DNA of 64,000 nt from Ceratopteris richardii. Taxonomy: Eukaryota; Streptophyta; Polypodiopsida; Polypodiales; Pteridaceae. The first letter of the stretch is position 1. Each line of letters begins with the position of its first letter. The stretch covers positions 112,837,766 to 112,901,765 of the forward strand of contig CM035423.1 in the NCBI GenBank assembly GCA_020310875.1. The letters run 5' to 3'. The position numbers were made by a program, and so were the translations under genes. Of this stretch, positions 21,900 to 34,933 are shown piece after piece. The notes beneath the pieces are model-generated. The model saw only the letters and a list, made by a program, of their open reading frames with translations. It was not told where the DNA came from and did not search any database.

Positions 21900-22275
21900 G
21901 AACTATGCTCTTACTAGCCCACTTTGGATCCTCACACACTTAATTGAGGGTGATGTGGGCTTACTCTAAATTCATCAAACAAATTATGTTAGTTCACTCA
22001 TCACTTGATTTAAAGATATGCAAAAGGATGCAGGTCAATTTCTAGCTGGTTGTGAACTCCGAATGATTTTTTGAGTGCGTTCTTCCATAAATAGAAGGCT
22101 CTCCCTACATGTGCGCTATTGAAAAGTTATGTCGTTTTGAAGAATATATAATTTGAGAATAATAGCTTGAGCTCAATTTCTTTTTGGTTGCTTGATAAAA
22201 TTCAATAACCTTTACTTGCATACTTTTTTTCCCAAATTAAAAAGTGGCGACTCACATTGGTAATGACTGATTTAA
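21900..22275 (+). other. LTR-like end with possible Tat/Ogre-type primer site
   Basis: CCATAAATAGAAGGCTCTCC at about 22085 resembles an LTR TATA region, and AAAGTGGCGACTCACATTGG at about 22241 resembles the GGCGACTC motif found just inside LTRs of plant Tat-lineage Ty3 elements. No second LTR was found, so this is tentative. Confidence 0.25.
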
Positions 22276-24028
22276 TTAAAAAGGAAGTCATGTCTTCTTT
22301 CGATAATATTTTTTTGGCACGTCTATTTGTTCAAGCTAATAGACGTGTTAGGATGTGATTGAAATAACCGAGTATGGTTATCGTATTTCTCTTTTCCTCC
22401 TAACATTACTGTTTGAATTGGTCCGAATGTATGTCAAAGACCTCTTCACCTTTTGAACTCTAGGAGCTTGATCCAAACTCTTCTAAAGACCTCTTCATCT
22501 TAGTTTCTAATACCTTTACTCTCTAATAAAATTTGTACCACTTTTTTGTATTGGAAAAGCAATATTGGATTTGTGTACATGGAAATTTTGTTCACTTTTA
22601 ATAACTTCAATTTTTAATGAACATTTTTGGTATTCAACAATTGGTTTGGGGTAGCTCGCATCTGCATACGTACTTTGGTCTGTGTCCCTTATCTCTTTCG
22701 ATCCGAGGATATGTGCAATCGAAGTTATGTGGAAATTTGACTGACTAAAATCTTTTGTTGTCTTTGTACAAATACTGATATCATATTGGATGAAGTAAAA
22801 AGGGTTTGGAAGGTCTTCCTCACATTTCGAATCCCCAGAACATTTTGTGGAATATTTCAAACCTTTATTGGGCTTTTCTTGATGAACATGTTAGATGTAA
22901 CTTTCATGATCTTTTTCATGAGACAATTACTTAGCCAAGATGGACACAATTACTTATATGCAACTAAAATAAAACACTTCTTATACCACTTGCATTTCTG
23001 AACATTGAGAGAAACTCCCTTTCTCAACAATGGACCTTTTATATTTTTTTGTAGTTCTTGTTGTTGATATATAATGCACTAATTTTCAATGAATGATTTG
23101 GTGATTTTTAATTTTTTTAAGGTTTATAGCTACTTCACTCACTTTTTATGCCTTTTGTTGTACGTTTGTTAACGAACATGGTTGTATTCTATCCCTTCTT
23201 AGTGTGTCTTATTTTTCACATGGTTGGAGGGTGGTCAACCATGTGACCCATACACTCGGATGGCGTGGGCACATACATACACACATACCGTGCATGCACA
23301 CATGAAAATACAAAAGGTTACTTAACCATACAAACTTTCAAGTGGATCCAACTTAAACAAATGATACTGCTGTTTGATCCGGTCATTTCTTGTAGGACAT
23401 GGAGGCTAATATTTGTGCTCAAAAGTGTCATCCAACTCTTATGAAATGTAGTCAGTGATTATTAAGCTGAGGAAGTTTTCATATACATGAAGGTATAGCT
23501 TAAATTACTGGTTTGCTAACTATAATGCAACTATGTGTTTCATCCAGTCATAATTTTTACGTGTATTATTTCAAATTTTATGAAAAACATGTATCACGCC
23601 TGAACCGTTATACAAGGATGTCGAAAACTTCTAGTGATTAATTGAAATTCGCAGTTTATTTATATAAAGAAAAGTTTACGATTGTCTGTTCTATCATAGT
23701 CTGCGGAATCCGTCATTTTTTGGCCATTTCTCTACTGAAGCACCTACTTTATATAGCATGAATTTTGGATTTCCCTCCCCAACATTTTTCACACAAACTT
23801 ATGCGTCGTCCATTGCAATAAGGCATGGAGTACATTATGTACGACAAAGAGTTAGCTCTTCATTGAATATACCCTTCATTTACACAAGAAATGTTTATTG
23901 AAAATAATAAATGAGTTACATGGTATATATGAGACACATTGCTATATTGACGTTATATATGATACACACTCAGACATGGTACATTCTTAGTGACAAAAAC
24001 ATTGGTTTGGTAGGACTTGTCAAGATTG
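22276..24028. other. No recognisable gene
   Basis: AT-rich. The 114-codon minus frame at 22516-22860 and the 71-codon plus frame at 22786-23001 match nothing I know. A small CA/TG-rich patch lies near 23265-23305. Confidence 0.5.
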
Positions 24029-25660
24029 TTTTTTTTAAGAAGGAAGTTCGGCAATAGCCTACTCTTCCGAATTATAATTAATAAAAATAACAATTGTACA
24101 AGTGAAGGGGCCTAGCACCCATGGGACCCTCCAAATCCCACAAGCAGGGCTTGCTTAAAACTTGCTAGAAAACTTTACAAAGAAGGTTGATAGCCCTTTC
24201 ACCCCCCTCATGGGGGCCCATGTATTTTTAATGTTGTTGCTCTCAAGGAAAAACACTGTATGATGTCTAAAGGTGGGGGCTTCTTACAAGGAAATTATTT
24301 TGCCTAAAAGGAAAATAATTTTTTTGATCGATCAATCGTTAGGAGGGCTACCAAAGTTGGCAGCACACCTCTCTGTTTAGATCTTTCAGAGGGTCTCACC
24401 TCTTATAGCATTCCACAATGCTGAGGAACAACCAATTGCTTCACCCAATAAAGCTTACTTCTAGTTGATTTTTCCTTGCAGCAACATGATTCGTCCACCA
24501 TATTGACATTTACTTGGCGCATGAAAAGAAGAGGTGTCCCAAGTCCTCATTGCCATAAACGCATCATTTACACCATGGAGGGGCACCATAAATTTTGTTA
24601 GCTTTTACATTGGTCCAAATTCAATGGTGGAGGATTTACCACATAAGAACTTATTTTTTTACCTCAATCAAGGGATGGCAAAGGGATTGGAAGTTAAAAT
24701 CCCACCTAAAACTCGACCAATTTAGACACCATATCCTATAAAGTGTGACATGAAAGTCCAGATTCTTCTTGAATCTCTACATTTCATCAAGACTGTTGTT
24801 ATTGTACCATCTAAGACCATCAAGGTGAGGCGAATGATGCCCAATAAGGAGGTGCATCTTCGAGCACTCCCAACCATTGAATTTGCTCTACAATAGGAAC
24901 CATTCTTCATGGTTCGCTCTCCTAGTCAAGTGAATGTCCTCTTATCTAATCCATTGGTCGGTTTCTTGATTCCAAAGGTGTTGCCACAAATAGAAACCTT
25001 TGTTCCAAAGCTTCCTAGCTTTTAGGAGATTCCAAGACTTAGCACCTCTGATGCCCTTGAAAGGGAACTAGATTGAATCATTTTGTCTAATATTGGCTAC
25101 CCATTTCCAATCTTCATTCATCTTAACAAATTGTTTCACCTTGTTCCAACTCTTCCATAGGGAGCAAACCAAGCTGGAGCCTCTAGGAGTCACCTGATAG
25201 GGGGAGAAAAAAAGAGAGATACGATCAAGAACTTTCCACCCTGAAAGACCCACAAGTCTAAGAGAACTCTTCTTTCTAAAAATCAGCTTGGCCCAAGAGG
25301 CATCATTATCAGGCTCCATGCTTTAATTAAGCATTTGGCGGTCAGCTTATTGGCCATTCCTTCAATGTCTAGTATGCCCAAACCACCTTGATCTTTTTGG
25401 CTTATATAAGTAGCCCATTTAGTTTTGGGGACACCCCTTCTATTAAGGTTTCCTGTCCAAAGAAAGTTTCTCCAAATTCCTTCCAACTTGAAAATCTCTT
25501 GGCCCTTCAATCTCTAACAACATAGAACGTAAATAATCAAAGAAAGAAGGAACGTGTTAACCACCATAGCTCTCCCTATGAGGTTGATCTGCATACCTTT
25601 CTAGTATGCCAACTTGTTATCAAGCCTAAAAAGAGCTCAATTCCATCACTAACTCATCAA
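24029..25660 (-). mobile_element. LINE copy D, minus strand, ~1.6 kb
   Basis: Has the shared LINE tail at its left end (T8 at 24029-24036, then AAGAAGGAAGTTCGGC). Towards the right the minus-strand translation runs from zf-RVT (WTNVKANKIYGAPPWCK, LGHLFFSCAK) back into the RT C-terminus (IWRNFLWTGNLNRRGVPKTK, QGGLGILDIEGMANKL, NLIGRAMVVN). It extends further 5' than copies A and E. Several stops and frameshifts are present. It ends next to the Copia-3 LTR; its 5' border is uncertain. Confidence 0.85.
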
Positions 25661-25678
25661 AACATCGAATCCCATTGG

Positions 25679-25916
25679 TGTTGATATATTAAGGTAGTGA
25701 TGTGTGTGAACACAATAGGAGCACTCACACGCTTTTTTTCCTCTTTAGGAGGTTTTTTCCCCCGACTTGTAATATTCCTATTGCCCTAACAAGTTACTTA
25801 TCTTCGTACATTATAGTGGTAATACATTCAATATTGTGTGTTGTGCTCCAAGCTTCTTCTTCTTCCTTCTACTGTTCACGTGCTGTGCACACCTCAAACT
25901 CCAACAATTGGTATCA
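25679..25916 (+). repeat. Copia-3 5' LTR
   Basis: 238 bp, with TG...CA ends and inverted termini TGTTG/CAACA. Homologous to 20006-20236 in reverse orientation. Confidence 0.92.
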
Positions 25917-25917
25917 G

Positions 25918-25930
25918 AGTAGGTCATTGC
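25918..25930 (+). promoter_or_regulatory. Copia-3 primer-binding site
   Basis: TTGGTATCAGAG directly after the LTR terminal CA, matching the tRNA-Met primer site. Confidence 0.85.
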
Positions 25931-26256
25931 TTCATCTAGGGTGTCATCAACAGCCCTCCATTTAGAGTCTCAAAATCGCATGAAATTTGGTGAACATACT
26001 CAAGGTGATTAAAAGATCAAAGTAACTTCACTATGTAGTGTCGTAATCATGATCAGAGCTCATTTGGACCTCCGAATGCACTATCGCTTATGTAGGATGT
26101 TTCATCTTTTTGTGTCAAAGATATATACAGGTTTCAATTTGGTAGTATAAGTGTCTCGAAGTTTGCTATAGGTATAGCAAAATGCCATAGGATAGTTTTG
26201 TTCAACTTTTTGAGATACAATCAATTTTGTGCATTAGGGGATTTTAGTTAGTGGCC

Positions 26257-27055
26257 ATGGCTAAAAGCAGTGACGTATTCTGTATGTTGGCTATTGAGGA
26301 TAAGTTGGACGTTACCAATTACCCATTATGGGATTATATGATGCATCATGTATTGGTCACAAAAGGACTATGGAATATTGTGTAGGGTATTGAAAAACAT
26401 CCTATTACACCTACAGATATAGATCTATATATTCCCATTTGTGTTGTGGCTTTTGTTGCACCTACTGTAGAGAAAATTTGTTGGGATGGCAAAGATGCTC
26501 ATGCACATGCATTGATAGCCTTGTCTATCAAACGTGCCATTATTCCTCACATTCGCTCTTGCAAAACAACGAAGGATGCTTGGGATACACTTACCACTTT
26601 ATACTAGGCAAGGAATGATGCTCATGTTGCTTACCTCCGAAAATAGTTGGAGAGTGAGCACATGAATGAAGATGATTCCATTGAAATTTTTAAAACAAAG
26701 ATCAAAGATTTGAAGTAGTAGTTAAATTCTATTGATGAAGTCTTACGTGATAGTTTCACTTGTGCAGAATATTCTGGATGGTCTTCCTGATTCATATCAT
26801 AGTTTTGCTTCCACTCTTCGTTTGATGATGAGAGGCAATCCAAATGCCTTAACATTTGAGGAGTTAGTCTCTATTCTATTGTAGGAAGATCAGTATAGGC
26901 GGAACAAGTCCATTATGCATGTTGCAAGTGAAGCTTTCCTGGCTAGTCAGAAAGGCAAAGGTAAATGGAGCTTTTCTACTAGTAAGAAAAAATCTGCTAA
27001 TTCTGCGTAATCAAAGAGGGATGACAGAGATGAGAAGAAAACAAAAAAGTAGAAA
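26257..27055 (+). pseudogene. Copia-3 gag with many TAG stops
   Basis: Starts at ATG 26257 (MAKSSDVFCMLAIEDKLD). The Gag UBN2-like core is recognisable (TKDAWDTLTTLY, HMNEDDSIEIFKTKIKDL). It is interrupted by TAG codons at 26383, 26605, 26644, 26716, 26719, 26882 and 27050, several at places where Copia-2 has CAG or CAA (Gln). Confidence 0.88.
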
Positions 27056-27691
27056 TTGTTTTGCAAATACTGTAAAGCAAATGATCATGTCATAAAGAGT
27101 TTTCCACAAATGGTTGCTAAAGAGGAAAAGAAAAAAGAGGCTAGAATGGTTGTTGCAGAGGCCACTACACCAAAAATAGTGTCTACTAATCTAGTGCAGA
27201 ATGAAGAATGGGTGTTTACTACTATTTGCAGTTTTGACCCATCTTCTTCTGAACAATGTATGTTTGCAGTAGACTCAGATGTTTGGTACATTGATAGTGG
27301 GAAAACCCAACATATTACCTCACAAAGTAGTTTCTTCACTTCACTTGAGCATGGCCCTATAGGGAATACTATCACATGCACCAATAAATCTTCTTATCCT
27401 ATCATGGGTGTTGGTAAGATCATTCTGACTACTATTGATGGTAGTTCTTTTACATTGTCAGATGCTTTATTTGTGCTAGGGATTAAGAAGAATATAGTAT
27501 TAGTTTCAGCTTTAGCCAAGATTGGCTTGGTTGTGAAATTTGTTGATGACAAATGCATAGTTCATGATCTGTCAAATGATGACATGATCATTTCTTTTGG
27601 CATTTTATGTCATGGGATGTATAAGCTCATAGAGCATGAAGAATCTATGAATGATTTAGCATCTGCAGTACATGATTCTCAGGCTATGTGA
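27056..27691 (+). pseudogene. Copia-3 zinc knuckle, protease and pre-integrase
   Basis: A 211-codon open stretch. The knuckle CKYCKANDHVIKSF has lost its last Cys (Phe). The aspartic protease site WYIDSGKTQHIT is intact near 27283-27318. Conserved following segments (SYPIMGVGKIILTT, SFTLSDALFVLGIKKN) match Copia-2. A stop after DSQAM ends the frame. The zinc-binding pre-integrase region continues in other frames to 27920. Confidence 0.88.
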
Positions 27692-27920
27692 GATGCAAAG
27701 CTTTGGCGTGCACGCTTTGGTCACCTGAATTTTGCTAGTTTGCTATGTCTAGAGAAATATGAAATGGTTTCCTCTTTGCACAAACTTGAGGCACCCGTTA
27801 AACATGTATGTGAAGGCTATATTTTGGGCAAAATACAACGTTCCTCATTCCCAAAAGATTGTTCAGTTTGAGCTACTCAGAAGTTGCAGCTTGTTCATAG
27901 TGATGTTTGTCATCCTATGC

Positions 27921-27934
27921 CACTACAAGGAATA
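27921..27934 (+). repeat. CACTA left terminal inverted repeat
   Basis: CACTACAAGGAATA; pairs with 39673-39686. Confidence 0.95.
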
Positions 27935-27944
27935 CGAGCGTATA

Positions 27945-28195
27945 GCGACGGTTAACGTGACAGAATTTCGTTGCTATAAAATTGCAACTTGCGTCGGAAT
28001 TAGCGTCGGGCGCGGACTGTCGATTATACGACGCAAAAAACGATGGGATTTGCAACTTGGATTGCGACGCTCCCGTACAACGTCGCTTAAACGACGCTTC
28101 TTAAAGGCGTCGCTTAAGCGACGCTCTTTTGCGTCGCATAAGCGACGGTACAGACCGTCGTATAAGCGACGCTAATGAAATGTCACTTATACGAC
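27945..28195. promoter_or_regulatory. CACTA 5' subterminal palindrome array
   Basis: At least eight copies of a GTCG/CGAC core, several forming perfect palindromes such as GCGTCGCTTAAGCGACGC and CCGTCGTATAAGCGACGC. In known CACTA elements subterminal arrays are binding sites of the TnpA-type accessory protein. GC content here is much higher than in the surroundings. Confidence 0.85.
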
Positions 28196-28342
28196 GACGA
28201 ATAGCATATGTAGTTGTGTATATGTGAATATGTGTGTATGTATAAATGTGTATATGTGAATATGTGTGTATGTGTAAATATGTATATGTGAATTTTTTAT
28301 TTATGTAGATAATCAAATTATTAATATCAAATACCATTATTT

Positions 28343-28545
28343 GTAGATTCTGATCAATCAGATGGAACTCCACCACCGTCTCCTCATCGTGCAACGACTT
28401 TATACTGTAAATATATGAAATATTTAATTTTAACTATATTTGATGGATACATAACTTATATTTTTTTTTATGTTTCTTATGATGTGCACATTCTGATCAA
28501 TCAGAGGGTACTTCCTCACCTCCTACCCATGCAACGACTTCACAT
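28343..28545 (+). repeat. Duplicated exon start in the SET gene region
   Basis: TTCTGATCAATCAGATGG at about 28347 and TTCTGATCAATCAGAGGG at about 28489 head two similar ~55-bp segments that encode DSDQSDGT../SDQSEGT.. peptides. The first is preceded by a good acceptor (TTTGTAG); the second has GTGCAC there instead. Confidence 0.6.
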
Positions 28546-29548
28546 GTGTCCTCCGATAGGAATTATGATGAATTTTACTATCAAGGGCATATTATATGTT
28601 GGTGTAACTCTTGTTATGGCACGTATCGAAGACCACGATTGGAATGTATTCAACATGAGGCAGAGTATGGTACTTTTGAGCATGCACCATCACCTAGTCA
28701 ACGTGATAATGCTTGGGTATGTATTTTCTATATATATTAATGTCATTATTTTATTTAAAAACCATGTATAAAATCAAATTATTATTGATATACAGGAATA
28801 CTTGCTCGATGATGATGATGATGATGATTTTTCTCATAATGTTAATATACCTTGTACACGTCATGGACTTGCTGTTCATCAATAACAAGCAGAGGTTTCT
28901 AGAAATCCTCTACCACCTGGTTTAGAGAATGAAACGGCTGGAGATTATCCATTGCCAGCTCGTGATCGTTCTTTAGTACAAACATATGATAGAAGAAGAT
29001 ATGGAGGATGGAATAGAGGACCACTTCCTTTAGATGGAGAGGTTTTCAACTTTTGGGGTAATCGCTATATGATTGCTCCATCCACTATTACTAATGCTGG
29101 TCGTGGTCTCTTTATTGTAGAGGATTTGTATGTGCCTCCGAACTCTGAAGTCACTCTTATGTCATTTTGTGGTCCTCTATATGGATGGGGAGATTGGCAT
29201 CGACTTTCACGTTATGTTCAAAGCATGAGTACTTATGGAATATGCTTGAACGCAGCATCTCTTACTAGTAGAAGGATTTTACATGCAGAAAATGAAAGAT
29301 TATATATTGATGGAAGACCTTACACACATGGAAATATAGCAGGTTTAATAAATAGTAGTCGAGGGTTACATAATAGTTCAAGGACTAATTGCACATTTGA
29401 GGAGCGTGAAAATAGTCATGAATCACCATACATGAGTAGAGATGTATCAAGATACATAGTTCTCAATGCTATTACTACATTACATGCTGGTGATGAACTA
29501 TTAGTGAATTATGGATGGCGTAGACCTCCGAGAGCACCTTTTAGCTAG
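28485..29548 (+). pseudogene. SET-domain ORF carried by the CACTA element
   Basis: Two probable exons: about 28485-28715 (ending QRDNAW, donor GTATGT) and 28796-29548 (acceptor TACAG), joined in phase. The first has a Cys/His cluster (CWCNSCYGTYRR...C..H). The second starts with an Asp run, has one stop (TAA, 28883-28885) and is then open to TAG at 29546. That open part is a SET domain: NAGRGLFIVEDLYVPPNSEV (SAM-binding start), STYGICLN, NIAGLINSSRG then NCTFEE (equivalent of the N-H-S-C pseudoknot strand, here NSS) and AGDELLVNYGW. SET proteins transfer methyl groups from SAM to lysines; activity here is unproven. The post-SET Cys cluster is absent. It lies upstream of and in the same orientation as the transposase and could alternatively be its 5' exons. 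Confidence 0.72.
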
Positions 29549-30085
29549 AGAGAATAAAAATTTTCTATCCATATTTAATAAGTTATATACTTAATTTTAT
29601 ATTTGAAGTTTAATTTTTATTCATTTATGGAATACTAATGAGTTTTATTTATATGTGTAGATTCCAACGTATGATGTTGATGATATTCGTCCACAACATT
29701 CACAATTAGCAGTAAGACCTCATTTATCAGAAGCTTCCATGAGGAGGCTACGCAAAACTAAGCCTGTGCAATATGCAAAGTTGAAAGATCTATATTCAAA
29801 AGATGATAAAGTACAAGATTTGTGTGACAATGATGAAGATGATGGCATGGCAGATTTTATTGAGGATTGGTATCAAAATGACAGTGAGAGCATGGATATT
29901 TCTAAAAATGAGAAATATCTTCGAGAGGAATGTCTAAAGCATGTATATGAAGGAAGTCATTTGACACGACTAAATGCAAGCTTACCTATTCTCAACCTTC
30001 AAAATGGTTTTGGATGGAGTAATGTATTTGTTTCGACACTATTAAGGTATAAATTTCAATTTTCTATCTATTTATATATATATAT

Positions 30086-30717
<632 letters not shown>

Positions 30718-33700
30718 TATATATGTATATATATTTATTTACCTTTTTTAATATATCTTTTTTTGATAAACTTACAGGTTATTATCTGAAAAGTTTTTAC
30801 CAAGTCAGAATATTCTTCCTACCTCACATGATGAAATGAAGAAGATAATCAACAATCTTGGTATAGATTATCAATGTATACATGCATGTCCTAACGATTG
30901 TATTTTATATAGAGGTGAATATGAAAACTCTTTGACATGTCCCAAATGTCAATCTCCTCGATATAAGGGTGAAGAAGGTAAAATCCGAAAAAGGTATTAA
31001 GACATTTTCCATTGGCTCCACGGATTAGACATATGTTTCAAAGCCCCGAATTATCAAAGCTTTTGACTTGGGGACATGATCACAAAAGTACTGATGGAAT
31101 AATCAGAATTCCTCACGATAGTGTTGCTTTTCAACATATTGATTCTACATGGCCTGAATTTGCACAAAATCCACAGAATCTAAAGTTAGGAGTTGCATTA
31201 GATGGGGTTAATCCATTCTCCATGAAATCCAGTAAATGGTCAACATGGCCAGTGGTAGTCATAAACTACAATCTTCCGCCATATCTTAGCATTAAAAAGG
31301 AACATTTAATGCTTTCACTTTTAATCCCAGGCAAAAGACAAGTTAAAGATATGAATGTATATCTTGCTCCTCTCATTGACGATCTTCAAGAGTTATGGAG
31401 AGGTATTAATGTCATTGATGTATCGAAAAGCATCAATGAAAGACATATTACGATTCGTGGTATTGTGGCTTGGACTATTCACGATTTTCCTGGATATGGC
31501 GTTTGTTCAGGTATTGATGTAATTTTTTTTTATTCAATATGCATGTAAATAAATATGATTTAATCTAATTATATTTTTATCATTTTCCATGATGCAGGAC
31601 TATCTACTAAGGGTTATAAAGCTTGTCCATATTGTGGTGATTGGTTGAGATCAATCTATAGTAAGAATCTCAACAAAAATATTTATCTTTGACATCAACG
31701 ATTCTTGCCTGATGATCATCCATTAAGATCTAAAAGAGAAGCGATACATTGTAATGGAAAGCTTGAAACAGGCCAGTATCCAAAACCTATGACGCCTATG
31801 GATTGGTATAAAAAATGGACAGATGGACCTCTGATAGATCCAAAAGCAGAAATCTTCAGTGATGATTCAGATAATGAGTTTGTGAACAGAGGTAAAGGGA
31901 AATTGGCACTCGTAGAGAACATATCAATATGGTATTCTTTGGAGTATTGGAAAGAGTTAAAAGTATGTCATCTTCTTGATCCTATGCATATATTCAAAAA
32001 TATTGGTTATTCACTATGGCAGCATCTTCTTGGACTAAAAGATACCACAACATCAAGGAATGATTTGAAAGATCAAAAATCCAAACCAAAGTTATGGCCA
32101 ATTTTTGATAGACATCGACAAGAAACGACTTATGCATCTGCTCCTTGGGTACTTACAACAAAAGAGATACAGACTATCAACAATAGAATTCAATTGATCA
32201 AGACTCCTACAGGATATGGAGCATCGTTTCAAAACATGTTTACTATGGATGATAAGAGCTTATCTGGATTAAAGACCCATGACTGGCATAACTTTTTGAA
32301 ACATATTTGACCTTTGGTTATCGATGGATGTACAACGAAAGGAGTACGAGATGTGATCTATCGTCTTGGATCACTTATAAGGTAATTATGATACTTTTAT
32401 ATTTAATATGTATGAATATTGGATATCTTTTATTTTTTAATTAACTTCTTTACAATTGTTTTTATGATTTGTATAGGTGGATTACATCCAAAGAGATCGA
32501 TAAAAATTCGATCCCACAAAAAAAAAACGTGAATGCAAAGAGCTACTATGTTTGATGGAAAAAGAACTTCCTACTTCATTTTCTGATATTCAAGTTCATT
32601 TACTAGTCCATCTTGTAGATGAGATAGAGATTGCTGGTGTTGTCAACACTTGATGGATGTTTTGGGTCGAGTGATTTATGGGAATACTAAAAGGTTACGT
32701 GCGACAAAGAGCAAAACCAGAAGGATCCATGGCAAAGGGTTGGATGCTTGAAGAGTGCATGTATTACGTTAGTGAGTACCTTGAAAGAGTTCATGAAGAA
32801 GCTCCACGTGCATGGACCAACGAGTCTTCTTCAAAAATAACAGATGAAGTATTATCAGGTAAGGGGGTTCCATTCTTATTTACATTTCAAGAAAAAAATG
32901 ATGTTTCTACTTTTGTAGCATATAATAGCGAATGCATGCAAGCATTCCTTAGCGAGTACGAGGAACTTCAAAGTCTCCAAAGTAAAAGGCGAAAAAACAA
33001 AAGATCTAGACACAATCTCGATAATAATGAGATTACAGATATACCTTCTTTCACGGATTGGCTATATAGTCGTTTGCAACGCGCCAATGCAAATAATGAA
33101 GAAATCTCAAATGAGCAAAGAGAGTTAATGATAGGTTGTGAACAAAAGGTAATTTTATTAAAATATATATTTTATTTTTTTCATATATGTATGTTAGTTT
33201 CTATTTACTAATTGAATTTATTTTGCAGGCTCGAATGTTCACTAATATGTGGGCTTTTGGACAACATATTAGAATCAAAGCCATTGATTCTTTACGTAAA
33301 ACAGAGGATTCTAGTATTGTTGCTTGTTTCAAGCAACTATCACGTGCTAGCTCAAAAGACACGGACCTTATAGATAGCGAACTTGGTTACGTAGGAACTA
33401 TTGTTGGTATCTACGAAATTTCATTTCGTACATTCAAACAGGTAGAAAAAAGTTTATATATTTTTTTTAGAGTTAGTTATTTTTTTAAGCACCTAATAAT
33501 GGGACGTTTTTGTTGTTATATATTTTGATAGGTCATTTTGAAGGTTGACTGGTATCGAGCGGAGTATAAAGGTAGTAATTCTACAATAAGAAAGGAATTA
33601 TCTGGGTTTTGGGAAATTGATTCTTCCAAGGTAATGCGATCTACTAAAGAACCATATATTCTTCCTACGCATATTGAACAAGCATTTTTTTATAAAAACC

Positions 33701-34254
33701 CAGATGCTCATCCTTGGTGGCAAGTCATTCATGTGCAACCTAGAGGTAGGTCATTGTTTGAACAGTTTATTGTTAGAGAGATTGAAGAAAGTCCTCTTGA
33801 TGATTCAGCATCAGATACTGATACATCAACATCTGGAATAGAAATTAGACTCATTATACGTGATAATGATACTAATCTTTTTGATGAAGAGGATAATTCT
33901 CTACATGCTGATTCTACTGATGAGGAAGAGGAATTACCAGAAATAGATATTAATCCACCAATAGATGATGTGATTCATGAGAACATAGATTTAACAATAG
34001 AAGAAATAAATGAAATCAATAAGGATAATGAAGATGAGACTATGTTGATGTCTTACCAAAATGATGGCAATAATGAAAACATATGAGCAGATTAGATAGT
34101 AACTTGAAGCTTCTGAATGGATATCAGATAATAGGTTTATTTTATTAACTTGAATAAGGATGAATCCTACTAGAGAGATGAAATCATGTTCTTCTAAGTT
34201 AGAACATGAAGCTCGGGGGTATGCCTAATTTTTTTATATATAGCTTTATCTTCG

Positions 34255-34660
34255 AGGAGTAAATTTTTATCATGTATGTATGCATATGTGTGTGTATTCA
34301 TGTGTATTATATGTATACATATATTAGTATGCATATATATGTATTTCATGTATATGTATGTGTTTGCATGTGTGTGATATATGTATACATGTGTTAAATA
34401 TGCATATGTGTATATATGCATTTATGTAAAATATTCATGTATTCATGTACGTAATATATGCAAGTGTTTATAATTGTGTACATGTATATATGTATATGTG
34501 TCTATGTGTAAATATGTACATGTAAATATGTATGCATGTATATATATGTTTATGTGTGCATGTAGGCATGTACATGTATGTGTAAATATGCACATGTAAA
34601 TATGTTAGTATGTATATATATATTTATGTGTGCATTTAGGGATGTATGTGTGATGTATAA
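34255..34660. repeat. TATG/CATG-rich microsatellite
   Basis: Loose tandem ATGT, GTAT and GCAT units downstream of the transposase stop. Low complexity, non-coding. Confidence 0.85.
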
Positions 34661-34933
34661 TATATCTACTCCATTTTATATTTATGTATCCTATCTACAT
34701 GATGTGTATATATCTTTACATATATTATGAATCATGATCCTCGTTGATTCGAGTAGCTATATATAGAGGCATAAGGTTGGGAGGAGAGACATCTCTCTAG
34801 TAGGACATCGGAGGTGTACATATACTTCATACATATGGCTAAAAGGTTGAATTAGAGTTTTTAAATTAGGGATTTCAAAACCCTAATATCGAGATTAGTG
34901 TTCTCTCTCTCTCTCTCTCATATATGTACATAC

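Larger units (their letters stand above)
25679..27920 (+). mobile_element. Copia-3, 5' part (interrupted by CACTA)
   Basis: Same family as Copia-2. It has an LTR at 25679-25916 (TGTTGATATATT to CCAACA), a primer site, gag, protease and the start of integrase, up to HSDVC at 27920. The CACTA element is inserted there, and the reading resumes at 39687. Left flank 5-mer is ATTGG (25674-25678). No 3' LTR was found after 39.83 kb, so the right half is deleted. Confidence 0.92.

Noticed and set aside
22516..22860. A 114-codon minus-strand ORF as a possible small gene
   Set aside because: Looks protein-like but has no match I can name and no supporting context.
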